From Clostridium cylindrosporum DSM 605 (lineage in GTDB: Bacteria > Bacillota > Clostridia > Clostridiales > Caloramatoraceae): a stretch of 64,000 nucleotides of DNA. The stretch is taken from positions 104,513-168,512 of the forward strand of contig NZ_LFVU01000004.1 in NCBI RefSeq assembly GCF_001047375.1. Reading direction: 5' to 3'. Positions within the stretch are counted from its first letter, which is position 1. Every line of letters starts with the position of its first letter. The notes beneath the pieces are model-generated. The model was not told the DNA's origin, did not search any database, and saw only the letters and a list, made by a program, of their open reading frames with translations. Of the stretch, positions 8,921 through 17,474 are shown piece by piece. Both the position numbers and the translations under genes were made by a program.

Positions 8921-10918
8921 TTATATCTTAAATACATCTACCTTTTCCTTAAGAGTTTCTGATTCATTATTTAAATCATTTGCAAAGCTCTCAACTTCCT
9001 CACTAGAAGCTAAAAGCTCCTCTGAAGATGCAGCTATTTGCTGTGCTGAAGCTGAAACCTGTTCTGATACAGCGGATATGCCCTCTACCTTATTAACTAC
9101 AAATTCCTTTGAATCACGAACCTTATTAAGTGATACATTAGTTTCCTTCATAACTGGTTCTATTTCCTTAACTGAAACTATTATATTTTCAAATGATTTT
9201 ATAGTGTCTGATGCTATATCTCCCTGTTCATTTAGTAGCTCATTAACCTCTTCAGTAGTGCTAATAACTTCATCTGTTTCTACAGCTATAGCTTTTACAA
9301 GGTTTAGTATCTCTCCTGAGGACTCCCTTGATTGTTCCGCAAGCTTCCTAACCTCCTGAGCTACAACAGCAAATCCTTTCCCTTGTTCTCCTGCTCTTGC
9401 TGCTTCAATAGCTGCATTAAGAGCAAGTAGATTAGTTTGCTCTGAGATACTATTAATAACATCTGTAATGTTTCCTATCTTAGACACAGTATCTGAAAGT
9501 CCTGTAACCTTAGCCATAACACTTCCAAAGGACTCCTTAATCTGAACTATCGACTCTTCTAGTATATTAATTTGGCTCTTTCCTTCCTCAGCCCTATTTT
9601 GTGCTCCAAATGTTTTATCTCCAACGTTATTTATATTCTCTTCAACCCATTGAAGTTCTCTTGAAAAATCATCAAGTGCACTTACAATGTCAGCAAGTTC
9701 AGAGGTTTGATTCATTGCTCCTCTTGCTACTTCTTGAATTGCTGAAGCTACTTCATTTGCTGAAACAGACATTTGGCTAGCATTTGTTTTCAGAATAGCT
9801 GCAGAATCTTCTACCTGGTTTGCAGTATCCTTTACTTCTCCAATGACACCTCTTAAACTACCAAGAGTATCATTAACTCTACCTGCCATATGTGCTATTT
9901 CATCCCTGCCCCTAACATCTACGCTAATTGTTAAGTCTCCATCAGCCATTCTATTCATCATATTAGAAACCTTTACTATAGGATTTGATATACCTCTTGA
10001 AATTATCATAGCAAGGGCTAAACATACTATAACAGTGATCACTACAATCATACCCAATATCTTTATAGATTGATCACTAATACTAGTAATTTCATCCATA
10101 TACATTGTTGCTACATATGTCCATCCAAGTGTACTATCCTTCTCATATGCTAACATCTTATCTTTTCCATTATAAGTGTATTGTGCTTTTCCTTTTTCAT
10201 TAGATAATACTTGTCTGGAAATATCTATTTTCATAAAATTCTTTTGCATTAATTCTTCTTTTTTAGGATGAGCTATAGTGGTACCATCATCCTGAATTAT
10301 AAATAAATACCCTGTATCCCCAATTTTCATGTTATTTATATACTCATTAGAAATCCTAGTTAAGGACACATCAGTTACTACTGTACCTATCATTGCACCC
10401 TTTAAATCAAATATTGGAACTGCAATACAATATATTGCATTACCTGTACTTACGCTTTTCTTAACCTTAGTAACCTGCATCTTCTGTGTTTCTTTTATCT
10501 TAACAATATAGTCTATTGTAGATCCATCTTGACCTTCAAAATCCCCAAGTGCATCTATTTTAACTAAACCTGTTTTGTCAAACAAACCTATATCATCATA
10601 GGTTCCATAACGTTCAGCATCAGCTTTAAATCTAGCTTTAATTCTATCCTTTAAAGCAAGATCTTCCTTACCTGCATTAACTCCCTCTAAATAAGTTCTA
10701 ATATCATTTCTCTTTGATATATCAACAGCTATTTTCTGTACAAAGGTAACTACATCGGTAATTGCCTTTTTAGAAATACTTTGTTGACTTACTAGCGTGC
10801 TTTCAGCTTGACTTATACTCGAATCTCTTACTTTAAACACAATTATCGAAGTAGATAATATAGTTGGGATAAGTGCAAATAAAATAAACATAGCTGTAAA
10901 CTTGCTTTTTAACTTCAT
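8921..10918 (-). CDS. Methyl-accepting chemotaxis protein with dCACHE sensor
   Basis: A 665-residue chemoreceptor. Order: N-terminal membrane segment (about 7-28), extracytoplasmic dCACHE_1 ligand domain (about 35-280, including [16 protein letters not shown]), second membrane segment (about 287-307), HAMP (about 308-360), and a long coiled-coil signalling domain. The hairpin tip sequence around [20 protein letters not shown] is conserved. It would relay ligand occupancy to CheA/CheW, which are not in this window. The start is supported by AGGAGGAAGG eight nt before the ATG. It sits alone between terminators. The ligand cannot be read from the sequence; dCACHE domains often bind amino acids, purines or carboxylates. 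Confidence 0.95.
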   Translation of the reverse strand: MKLKSKFTAMFILFALIPTILSTSIIVFKVRDSSISQAESTLVSQQSISKKAITDVVTFVQKIAVDISKRNDIRTYLEGVNAGKEDLALKDRIKARFKADAERYGTYDDIGLFDKTGLVKIDALGDFEGQDGSTIDYIVKIKETQKMQVTKVKKSVSTGNAIYCIAVPIFDLKGAMIGTVVTDVSLTRISNEYINNMKIGDTGYLFIIQDDGTTIAHPKKEELMQKNFMKIDISRQVLSNEKGKAQYTYNGKDKMLAYEKDSTLGWTYVATMYMDEITSISDQSIKILGMIVVITVIVCLALAMIISRGISNPIVKVSNMMNRMADGDLTISVDVRGRDEIAHMAGRVNDTLGSLRGVIGEVKDTANQVEDSAAILKTNASQMSVSANEVASAIQEVARGAMNQTSELADIVSALDDFSRELQWVEENINNVGDKTFGAQNRAEEGKSQINILEESIVQIKESFGSVMAKVTGLSDTVSKIGNITDVINSISEQTNLLALNAAIEAARAGEQGKGFAVVAQEVRKLAEQSRESSGEILNLVKAIAVETDEVISTTEEVNELLNEQGDIASDTIKSFENIIVSVKEIEPVMKETNVSLNKVRDSKEFVVNKVEGISAVSEQVSASAQQIAASSEELLASSEEVESFANDLNNESETLKEKVDVFKI

Positions 10919-11156
10919 ACATCCTTCCTCCTATTTAACTCATTTAATGAGGTATCGCATGTTTTTCCAAATTACTTTATATTCTGCCAAGTTTTAAATG
11001 CCGATTATTCCTATAGAAACAATAGTAAAAATAGCAAACCATTTCTATAAGCATTGATATATCTAGTGTTACATACTTCACATTATTAATGGATAGTAAT
11101 TGTTAATTTTTAATGAACTAATGGTAATTTAGTTTTTTAGATTAGAACTTTAAATA

Positions 11157-11187
11157 AAAAAGCCACTTACACATGTAAGTAGCTTTT
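11157..11187 (-). terminator. Terminator of the transglutaminase-like gene
   Basis: Stem AAAAGC-CACTTAC / GTAAGTA-GCTTTT with a 4-nt loop, just after the stop codon at 11196; the minus strand continues with a T tract. Confidence 0.8.
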
Positions 11188-11195
11188 AATTCAAA

Positions 11196-12173
11196 CTATT
11201 TATTTATAGATTTTACAATATAACGTGAAGGCATAAACCTTGTGCCTTTTTTAGGTTGATACTTTGACAAATCAGCCTTAGGATAGTTTTCTTTTATCCA
11301 GTAATGGGTTCTTGCCATATAACTATCTGTTTTATTAAAGAAGTCATATGATAGTATAGGCTTTAACTGACCGTTTAAATAGCTAATAGGATCGTCCCAT
11401 GTTGGATCAACATGATACCAAATGCTATTGATTTTTACTAGGTTCCATGCATGAGGTACTCCATCACCTGTACCTACAACTATTTGACTATCTACCCCTA
11501 CTGCGTCTAACATTTTTTTCATCGTTGTTGCGTACCCATCACACACAGCAACTTTATTCACTAATATTCCATATGGTGTATGTGAATCTATAGGTATAGT
11601 GTCTTTATCTAAGTTTTCAACATCGTATCTAGCTGTGTTAACAATGTAATCGTGTATAGCCTTTTCCTTTTGATAATCACTCATTGATGATGTTACTATC
11701 TTAGATGTGATTGAAGCTACTAGACTATTGACTTGACTTGTCTTTCTTTTAACTTCATCTATACTCATATGATAGTTGTAATATATTACATATACCTCAT
11801 TTCCATCTTCTGTGTATTGATAAGCAGAATAGCTCTCAACATAACTCCCTGTTCCAACGAAGGAAATTATCTTTTCAAAGTTACTTCTAAATCCTTGTAA
11901 ATTACCTTTTAGATAGCTATTTTTGAAAACCATCTTTACACTTGAATCTACATTTTTTATTGATGAATCAAGGGCTTTATAAAATTCATTGTAGTTACTA
12001 ACACTGTATGTTGGCATGCTTGGAGTAGTAGCTTTATAAACCCCCTGCTTAATAGTTATGCTAAATTCCTTATTGTCCATAGGAGCTGATGCTGAAGCCA
12101 CACCACTAAAAGATGCAGAAACAATAAATGCCCCGATTACCATTGACAATAATTTTCCAGTAAACTTTCTCAT
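11196..12173 (-). CDS. Secreted transglutaminase-like (TGc) protein
   Basis: A 325-residue exported protein with a signal peptide (residues 1-29, ending ASASA). The C-terminal half holds a transglutaminase/protease-like core with the expected triad: Cys in VAVCDGYATTMKKML (about 211), His in PHAWNLVKI (about 245) and Asp in WYHVDPTWDDP (about 260). Bacterial TGc proteins act as cysteine peptidases or cross-linkers, often on wall proteins or peptides. There is no wall-anchor module. The start follows GGGGAAGG. It lies 57 bp after the anchor-module protein encoded at 12231 and could be cotranscribed with it, suggesting work on the cell surface. Confidence 0.85.
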   Translation of the reverse strand: MRKFTGKLLSMVIGAFIVSASFSGVASASAPMDNKEFSITIKQGVYKATTPSMPTYSVSNYNEFYKALDSSIKNVDSSVKMVFKNSYLKGNLQGFRSNFEKIISFVGTGSYVESYSAYQYTEDGNEVYVIYYNYHMSIDEVKRKTSQVNSLVASITSKIVTSSMSDYQKEKAIHDYIVNTARYDVENLDKDTIPIDSHTPYGILVNKVAVCDGYATTMKKMLDAVGVDSQIVVGTGDGVPHAWNLVKINSIWYHVDPTWDDPISYLNGQLKPILSYDFFNKTDSYMARTHYWIKENYPKADLSKYQPKKGTRFMPSRYIVKSINK

Positions 12174-12230
12174 AATATCACCTTCCCCTGGAATATCTTA
12201 TATGTATTTGAAATTGATTCTTCTCTTAAA

Positions 12231-13178
12231 TTACTGAAATAATATTCCTATTGGATATAACTTAGCAGTTCCCTTTGATAGTACCACATCGAAAAGTACT
12301 TCCCCCTTATCAGGATTGCTAAATGCCTTAGTAGCAGTTACATCAATGTCATATCCTATCTTGTCATTTATAGCATTTGATATAGAGCTAGAGTCTGTAT
12401 TAACAACTTCGAATTCCCCATTTTCTAATGCTTCTAGAAGCTTATAATATGCATTTTTAATGTCTATTTCATCCTGAGTTAAGACTATATCTCCTAGACT
12501 TGCTAGAAGTAGCCTACCCTCATATTCAAGCATATTGCTTTCTTCACATGTTCCTAGTTTTTCAGCTTCTGCAAATGCCTTCTTTGCATCATCTACATTT
12601 CCTGAAGTTTGGGCCCCCTCTAGCATAGCTTTTGCTACATCGAACTGTGCATTAAACTTATTCTCTATATCCGTAACTACCGCTGTACATTTATTCATTC
12701 TAGCAGTTAAGATATTTATTTCTTTTAAAAATTCAGTTCTATCAACCTTTGCTAAATCTTGACTTCCAAGGGTTAAATAATTATTCCACTGTCTAACATT
12801 TCCTATTCTCGGAGTATTAGATGCAATACTCTTTTCTACTTGATTTATTCTTGCAAGGGCATTGACTAATGACTCTGCCTTATTAATAGCAGTGGTAAGT
12901 TTACTTCCCTCCGCTGCTTCACTTGATGGAAGCTTTGCTATAAGTGCTCTAATTTCCTTTATGTATGCCTGCCACTGAGCTTGATTTTTAAGTCCTAGAT
13001 AATTATTATGTAGTGACCATATAAGATGAGATGTCTTTGCCTTAGCATCACTTAATGTATTTGATATAGCTTGTACAAAAGTTACCTCATTAAGCGATTG
13101 AAGCCCTACAGTAGTCCCACTTAACGTCAACAACGCTGCCATAAAAATCCCTAGGGATTTCTTCTTTAGATTAATCAT
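12231..13178 (-). CDS. Secreted protein made mainly of the shared helical anchor module
   Basis: A 315-residue exported protein. I chose the ATG at 13178, which has TTGGAGGAG before it; this gives a normal signal peptide (MINLKKKSLGIFMAALL, cleavage near VQAIS). The rest is almost entirely the module common to nine proteins here: helix pairs with NNYLGLKNQAQWQAYI and RIGNVRQWNNYLTL, then the third bundle ending EKLGTCEESNMLE. About 90 C-terminal residues follow with no recognised domain. As the smallest member with a full module it is a useful reference for the domain. It could be a wall-attached adaptor or a spacer in the surface layer; function is inferred only. Confidence 0.85.
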   Translation of the reverse strand: MINLKKKSLGIFMAALLTLSGTTVGLQSLNEVTFVQAISNTLSDAKAKTSHLIWSLHNNYLGLKNQAQWQAYIKEIRALIAKLPSSEAAEGSKLTTAINKAESLVNALARINQVEKSIASNTPRIGNVRQWNNYLTLGSQDLAKVDRTEFLKEINILTARMNKCTAVVTDIENKFNAQFDVAKAMLEGAQTSGNVDDAKKAFAEAEKLGTCEESNMLEYEGRLLLASLGDIVLTQDEIDIKNAYYKLLEALENGEFEVVNTDSSSISNAINDKIGYDIDVTATKAFSNPDKGEVLFDVVLSKGTAKLYPIGILFQ

Positions 13179-13348
13179 ACTACTCCTCCAATTAGCATAG
13201 TTTTCCACTAATTAAATATTTTGTTATGTAATACTCCATTTCTATTAGATAAAATATACTTTATTTATTAGAGGAATTGCAAGAAAAATATTAATATTTA
13301 TTAAAATAAACTACGTAATAAATATACGCTCTAAATCTAACAACAAAA

Positions 13349-13376
13349 ATGCCCTCCTAGTGAACTAGGAGGGCAT
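13349..13376 (-). terminator. Terminator of the EAL gene at 13386
   Basis: Perfect arms ATGCCCTCCTAGT / ACTAGGAGGGCAT followed on the minus strand by TTTTTG. Confidence 0.9.
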
Positions 13377-13385
13377 TCTATAATT

Positions 13386-15656
13386 CTAAAATACCTTATG
13401 AGAATTAGTCATTAACATATCTTTAAATTCTGATATAGGCACAGGCTTTGAAAACAGATATCCTTGCGCCATATCACATCCAATTTCCTCTAGAAACTCC
13501 GATTGTTCCTCAGTTTCTACTCCCTCAGATACAACCTTAATACCCATACTTTTGGCTAATGATACAATTCCTAAAACTACTTGTTTCCATCTTCCTGTAC
13601 CATTTACTTCCTTAAAGAATTCCCGATCAAGCTTTAATATATCAACAGGTAAATCTTTAAGTAAATTAAGAGATGAATACCCTGCACCAAAGTCATCCAT
13701 TGATATACTAAATCCAACCTTTTTTATACTATTCATGATATCCAGTAAAATTTCAGTATTACCAAATACAGCGCTTTCCGTTATTTCAATTTCTATAAAA
13801 CTTGGATTAATATTATATTTATCTGCTAGTTCCTTATACATTTCAATAAAGTTCTTATTATTTAGATGAACACGTGATACATTAACTGATATAGGAATAA
13901 TAGGAACACCTCTATCAATAAAGCTTCTAATAGTTTTACAAACCTCTTCAAAAACATACATATCTAAATCAAGTATAAATCCATTTTTCTCAAATAGAGG
14001 TATAAACTCACCAGGTGATATAATACCGTTTTCCTTACTATTCCATCTAACAAGTGCCTCAGCACCTACAATACTTAAATCTTTTAAGCTGTACTTTGGC
14101 TGAAAATATATAACAAACTCTTTATTCTCCAGTGCTGAGTTCATATAAGTTTCTATTTCTTTTTCCTTTAAAATATTATTATATATACTATCACTATAAA
14201 ATGTATAAGTAGTCCTATGATATCCCTTGTCTACTTTTTTAGCAATACTAGCCTTATCAATTAAAGCTGTAATATTAATTGAATCATCTAATATTTCTTT
14301 ATCTATTTTATAAATTCCAAATGAAATAATAGCCTCATAATTCCCTTCCTTCTTCCACTTATAGGTATTTATTTGACTATTAATATCTATTAACTTGTTT
14401 ATAATATCCTCATTTTTTTCATATGAAAGTAAAAGAACAAATTTATCAGCATTTATTCTAGCAAAGGTTTCATGTGACTTTAATTTACTCTTAAGTGTAT
14501 CAGAAATAAATCTAAGGGTATTATTTCCCTCTTCATAGCCGAACCTATCGTTGATATGTTTAAATCTATCTATATCAAATTGAATAATTGCATATTTTCT
14601 ATGATAATTACTTTCTATAATTTTCTTTACATCTACCTTAAATTTGCTTAATGTATTAGCACCTGTTAAAGGATCTATAAAAGCTATCTTATATATCTTA
14701 TCTCTAGATATCCTTTGCATATATAAAATATACATGGTTATTAAACTAAAAACTATAATGATTCCAGCAAAAATACCTAAAGTTCTACTTTTAATATATG
14801 ATATTTTTTCACTAACAATCCCCTCAGGTATAACAGACAGTAAATACCAGTCATTAATCTCAATAGGAGTATAACTCATGTACTTCTCTAAACCATTGAT
14901 TTTACAATTAACATTTCCGCTTTTGCCCTTAGCCATTCTACTTAGCATATCATCTTTACTGTGCTCACCTATAAATTCAACTGAATAATCTGAATCACCA
15001 ACTAAATTAAAGTCCTTCAAACTATTATATTGGTTAGGTCTTAATATCGTTTCCCCTGTTTTCTTTACAACATATGAGTATCCTTTTCCACCAAATGTTG
15101 AAACCGCTAAAATCTTGTTATATATCTCTACCTCATGTTCTGCATAGATAACACCTATTATACTTTCATTCTTGTAAATAGGAGCTGCATACACGCTTAC
15201 CTTTTTACCATTAACTCTTCCAATTAGTGGCTCAGATAAGTTCGCTTCTCCCTTCATAGCCTTTTTAAAATATTCTCTATCACTTAAATTAACATGATGT
15301 TCATCAGTAGTACAAGCTTCACCATTTGGAAGTATAATTCCCATTCTTATAAACTTATCTTCAATTCTACTCCCCTTTAATTTCTTCAACTCACCCTTTA
15401 CATCAAGCTTATCCTCCGCCCCTATAAGCTGTGAAATATTCTCAAGTGCTTTAATATCCCCTTTTATTTGTTTTTGAAGTGTTATCACACTTTGATTAGA
15501 TATTTCTGAAAGATAGGTATTAGTTTCTTCTTTCAATATCCTTGAAATATTTACAATGTAATTAGTAAAAAAAGCTATAGAAATTAAAATAACCATAAAG
15601 GAAATAGCTAATGTAGTAATTACTTGATACTTATAATCTTTTAACATAGACTTCAT
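13386..15656 (-). CDS. Membrane c-di-GMP phosphodiesterase, dCACHE-degenerate GGDEF-EAL
   Basis: A 756-residue paralog of the proteins at 6023 and 17475. An N-terminal membrane segment (about 14-35) is followed by an extracytoplasmic dCACHE domain (about 40-285), a second membrane segment (about 293-315), a GGDEF domain (about 325-490) whose signature is degraded to NADKF, and an EAL domain (about 505-750). The EAL domain keeps EALVRW, EITESAV, MDDFGAGYSS, LDREF and SEGVETE. Cyclase activity is unlikely and phosphodiesterase activity likely. No gene overlaps it and its own terminator follows, so it is probably monocistronic. Its sensor domain is closer in wording to the protein at 17475 than to that at 6023, suggesting a local duplication. 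Confidence 0.9.
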   Translation of the reverse strand: MKSMLKDYKYQVITTLAISFMVILISIAFFTNYIVNISRILKEETNTYLSEISNQSVITLQKQIKGDIKALENISQLIGAEDKLDVKGELKKLKGSRIEDKFIRMGIILPNGEACTTDEHHVNLSDREYFKKAMKGEANLSEPLIGRVNGKKVSVYAAPIYKNESIIGVIYAEHEVEIYNKILAVSTFGGKGYSYVVKKTGETILRPNQYNSLKDFNLVGDSDYSVEFIGEHSKDDMLSRMAKGKSGNVNCKINGLEKYMSYTPIEINDWYLLSVIPEGIVSEKISYIKSRTLGIFAGIIIVFSLITMYILYMQRISRDKIYKIAFIDPLTGANTLSKFKVDVKKIIESNYHRKYAIIQFDIDRFKHINDRFGYEEGNNTLRFISDTLKSKLKSHETFARINADKFVLLLSYEKNEDIINKLIDINSQINTYKWKKEGNYEAIISFGIYKIDKEILDDSINITALIDKASIAKKVDKGYHRTTYTFYSDSIYNNILKEKEIETYMNSALENKEFVIYFQPKYSLKDLSIVGAEALVRWNSKENGIISPGEFIPLFEKNGFILDLDMYVFEEVCKTIRSFIDRGVPIIPISVNVSRVHLNNKNFIEMYKELADKYNINPSFIEIEITESAVFGNTEILLDIMNSIKKVGFSISMDDFGAGYSSLNLLKDLPVDILKLDREFFKEVNGTGRWKQVVLGIVSLAKSMGIKVVSEGVETEEQSEFLEEIGCDMAQGYLFSKPVPISEFKDMLMTNSHKVF

Positions 15657-15771
15657 ATCTCCCCCAAAAACCTTACATTTAATGTTAATCCCTCCATATT
15701 ATTATAGTACATTTTATGCCTAAAGTGTTAAAAAGTATAAACATTAAATGTATAAAGGGGTAATCTTTTGA

Positions 15772-15849
15772 TATAAGTTAGGCGTACTGTGGGATATATT
15801 ATCTTTGGTTAAAATGATGAGGACACCCCTTGCAGAGCACTAACCTACA
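15772..15849. repeat. Short degenerate palindromic element (TGTAGG family, copy E4)
   Basis: Read on the minus strand it starts TGTAGGTTAGTGCTCTG and contains GGGGTGTCCTC, as in the end of the element at 22925. The other arm gives a weak inverted match (GTTAGGCGTACTGTGGGA). It looks like an internally deleted, decayed copy of the large palindrome family. Confidence 0.45.
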
Positions 15850-15854
15850 TAAAA

Positions 15855-15887
15855 AGACTGCTTACAATCTGTGTTTGCAAGCAGTCC
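15855..15887 (-). terminator. Terminator of the helical repeat gene at 15903
   Basis: Arms GACTGCTT / AAGCAGTC with a 15-nt loop; the minus strand continues with TTTTTATG. Confidence 0.8.
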
Positions 15888-15902
15888 CTATATTAATTTA
15901 AA

Positions 15903-17060
15903 CTAAGCTATAATTGTATTCGCCGCTTCTCTTTCTTGAAGTGCTTCTCTCGCTTCCTCTAGTAGGTCCATAGCTATTCTATTCTTATTAAGTAATTCTC
16001 TTTGTTCATCTGTTAACGCATTATCATATGCAGAAACTAGAATATCAGCTATCTCGAAGTAATCCTTGTGTTCTTTGTCCTCAGAAAGTCTACTTTCTAG
16101 TAGTACAGCTATAGGATGTGCCGCTGCACATGCTTTTAAAGCTTCAAGCTCCCTAGCTGCTTCTATAATAACCATTTCCTGAACTTGATATGATAACTCT
16201 TCGAATTCAGACATTGCTACTAGTGCATTTGTAAAGTAGTCTACATTTAACTCCTCAAACTGAGACATATCATATAGATTTTTTAGTGATGTAATTACCT
16301 TCTTCGCCAAAGACTCGTTAAATATTCTATAAATGCAGTCTATCTTTTCCTTAGCATAACTATTAGCCCTAACTTGAAGCTTTTCATACTCTGAAAGCTC
16401 CTCATACATATTAACTGTTTCTCTAGGTTCTCTTTCATATGGCTCATAATTTTCAAATTCTGAATCATCTTCATATCTGTCTCTTCTATCTTTATCATTA
16501 GGATCATATGATAATAATTTAAGAGTTACTACTTGAACCTTTAGTTCGCTAAGTATTCTCTTAGCTGGTTCATCCCTATTTATTACTTCCTTTGAACCTT
16601 CAGGTAGCCTATTATATGAATTTATTACCTTCTCCTTCATTAAGCATCCTGAATCCTTTAGAGAGTATATTGCTCTTAAATCCCTTATAACTGGCTCTGC
16701 CTTAGCCTCATATAGCTTATAAGCAGCTTCACTTCTAAGCACTAATGATGTAGCCATCGGAGAAAGCTTCTTATATATATCAAGAACCTCCCTAGCTTTT
16801 TCGTAGTAGTTCTTATCTAATAAATCTAGTTTCATAAGTAAGTCTATAAAGACCTTTGCATCCTCTTCAGCCTTAACCTTCTTCATTACTTCTAAGGAAT
16901 CCCAGTACTTGTACGCTAAGTATGTATTGTTCATAACCTCATTCTTCTCTTCAGCTGATAACTCCTCATAGGAAGCCAGTGCAGTCTTTATTTCTTCTTT
17001 ATTTCTTTTATTATCTGGACATAAAGACTTTAGCATGTCTATTACCCTTATTACTCTCAT
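15903..17060 (-). CDS. Cytoplasmic helical repeat protein
   Basis: A 385-residue, highly charged, all-helical protein with no signal peptide. It contains several repeats of about 60-65 residues with the pattern ALASYEELSAEEKNEV, REVLDIYKKLSPMATSLV and NMYEELSEYEKLQV, each followed by a helix with YLAYKYWD-like wording. The same repeat occurs in the 136-residue protein at 33408. Similar units (YNALTDEQKALV) are common as spacer repeats in Firmicute surface proteins, but here they are cytosolic and stand alone. The start follows AAGGAGGG. It lies between two EAL genes but has its own terminator. Function unknown. Confidence 0.8.
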   Translation of the reverse strand: MRVIRVIDMLKSLCPDNKRNKEEIKTALASYEELSAEEKNEVMNNTYLAYKYWDSLEVMKKVKAEEDAKVFIDLLMKLDLLDKNYYEKAREVLDIYKKLSPMATSLVLRSEAAYKLYEAKAEPVIRDLRAIYSLKDSGCLMKEKVINSYNRLPEGSKEVINRDEPAKRILSELKVQVVTLKLLSYDPNDKDRRDRYEDDSEFENYEPYEREPRETVNMYEELSEYEKLQVRANSYAKEKIDCIYRIFNESLAKKVITSLKNLYDMSQFEELNVDYFTNALVAMSEFEELSYQVQEMVIIEAARELEALKACAAAHPIAVLLESRLSEDKEHKDYFEIADILVSAYDNALTDEQRELLNKNRIAMDLLEEAREALQEREAANTIIA

Positions 17061-17290
17061 GAAATTCGCCCTCCTTAGTACATTAAGTAACTTTAATTAA
17101 GCAAAAACGAAACCTTAATATATACTTAATATTTATCCTTTATCATGAAGAAAAACCATAATAATATCTTCACTTGTTATTATAATTTTCAATATGAGTA
17201 GATTTTATTCCTAATTATCCATACCTTATATTGCTATTTAATACATGAGCCTAGGAAAGTAATAAGCCTTGCTACAAGATTAACTTTAAG

Positions 17291-17376
17291 TATAAACAAA
17301 ATTCTTAAATTAGAGGGAGTTTTAACTTCCTCTGATTTTTAGAAGTCCTTATCCAGAGGCTTACTATAGGATAAAA
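17291..17376 (+). ncRNA. Structured repeat upstream of EAL gene (leader family, copy S1)
   Basis: It shares a long block with copies at 24760 and 36189: ACAAAATT.TT.AATTAGA....GTTTTAAC, then GATT.TTAGAAGTC, followed by a hairpin TTATCC / GGATAA. Here an AGAGG / CCTCT stem can form, and an alternative CCTCTG / CAGAGG pairing excludes it. It ends 98 nt before the start of the EAL gene, on the same strand. It may be a cis-regulatory RNA or a relic palindrome. Confidence 0.45.
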
Positions 17377-17474
17377 TTTTTTAATTACTAGAACATTTTT
17401 ACTTTTTATTCTATAATAAACCTAATATGTCATAATATACTTTAATAAGCCATTGAATTAAGGAGGTGTATATT

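Noticed and set aside
17291..17376. PreQ1 riboswitch-like AGAGG hairpin
   Set aside because: The A-rich tail that forms the pseudoknot and the loop consensus are not present.
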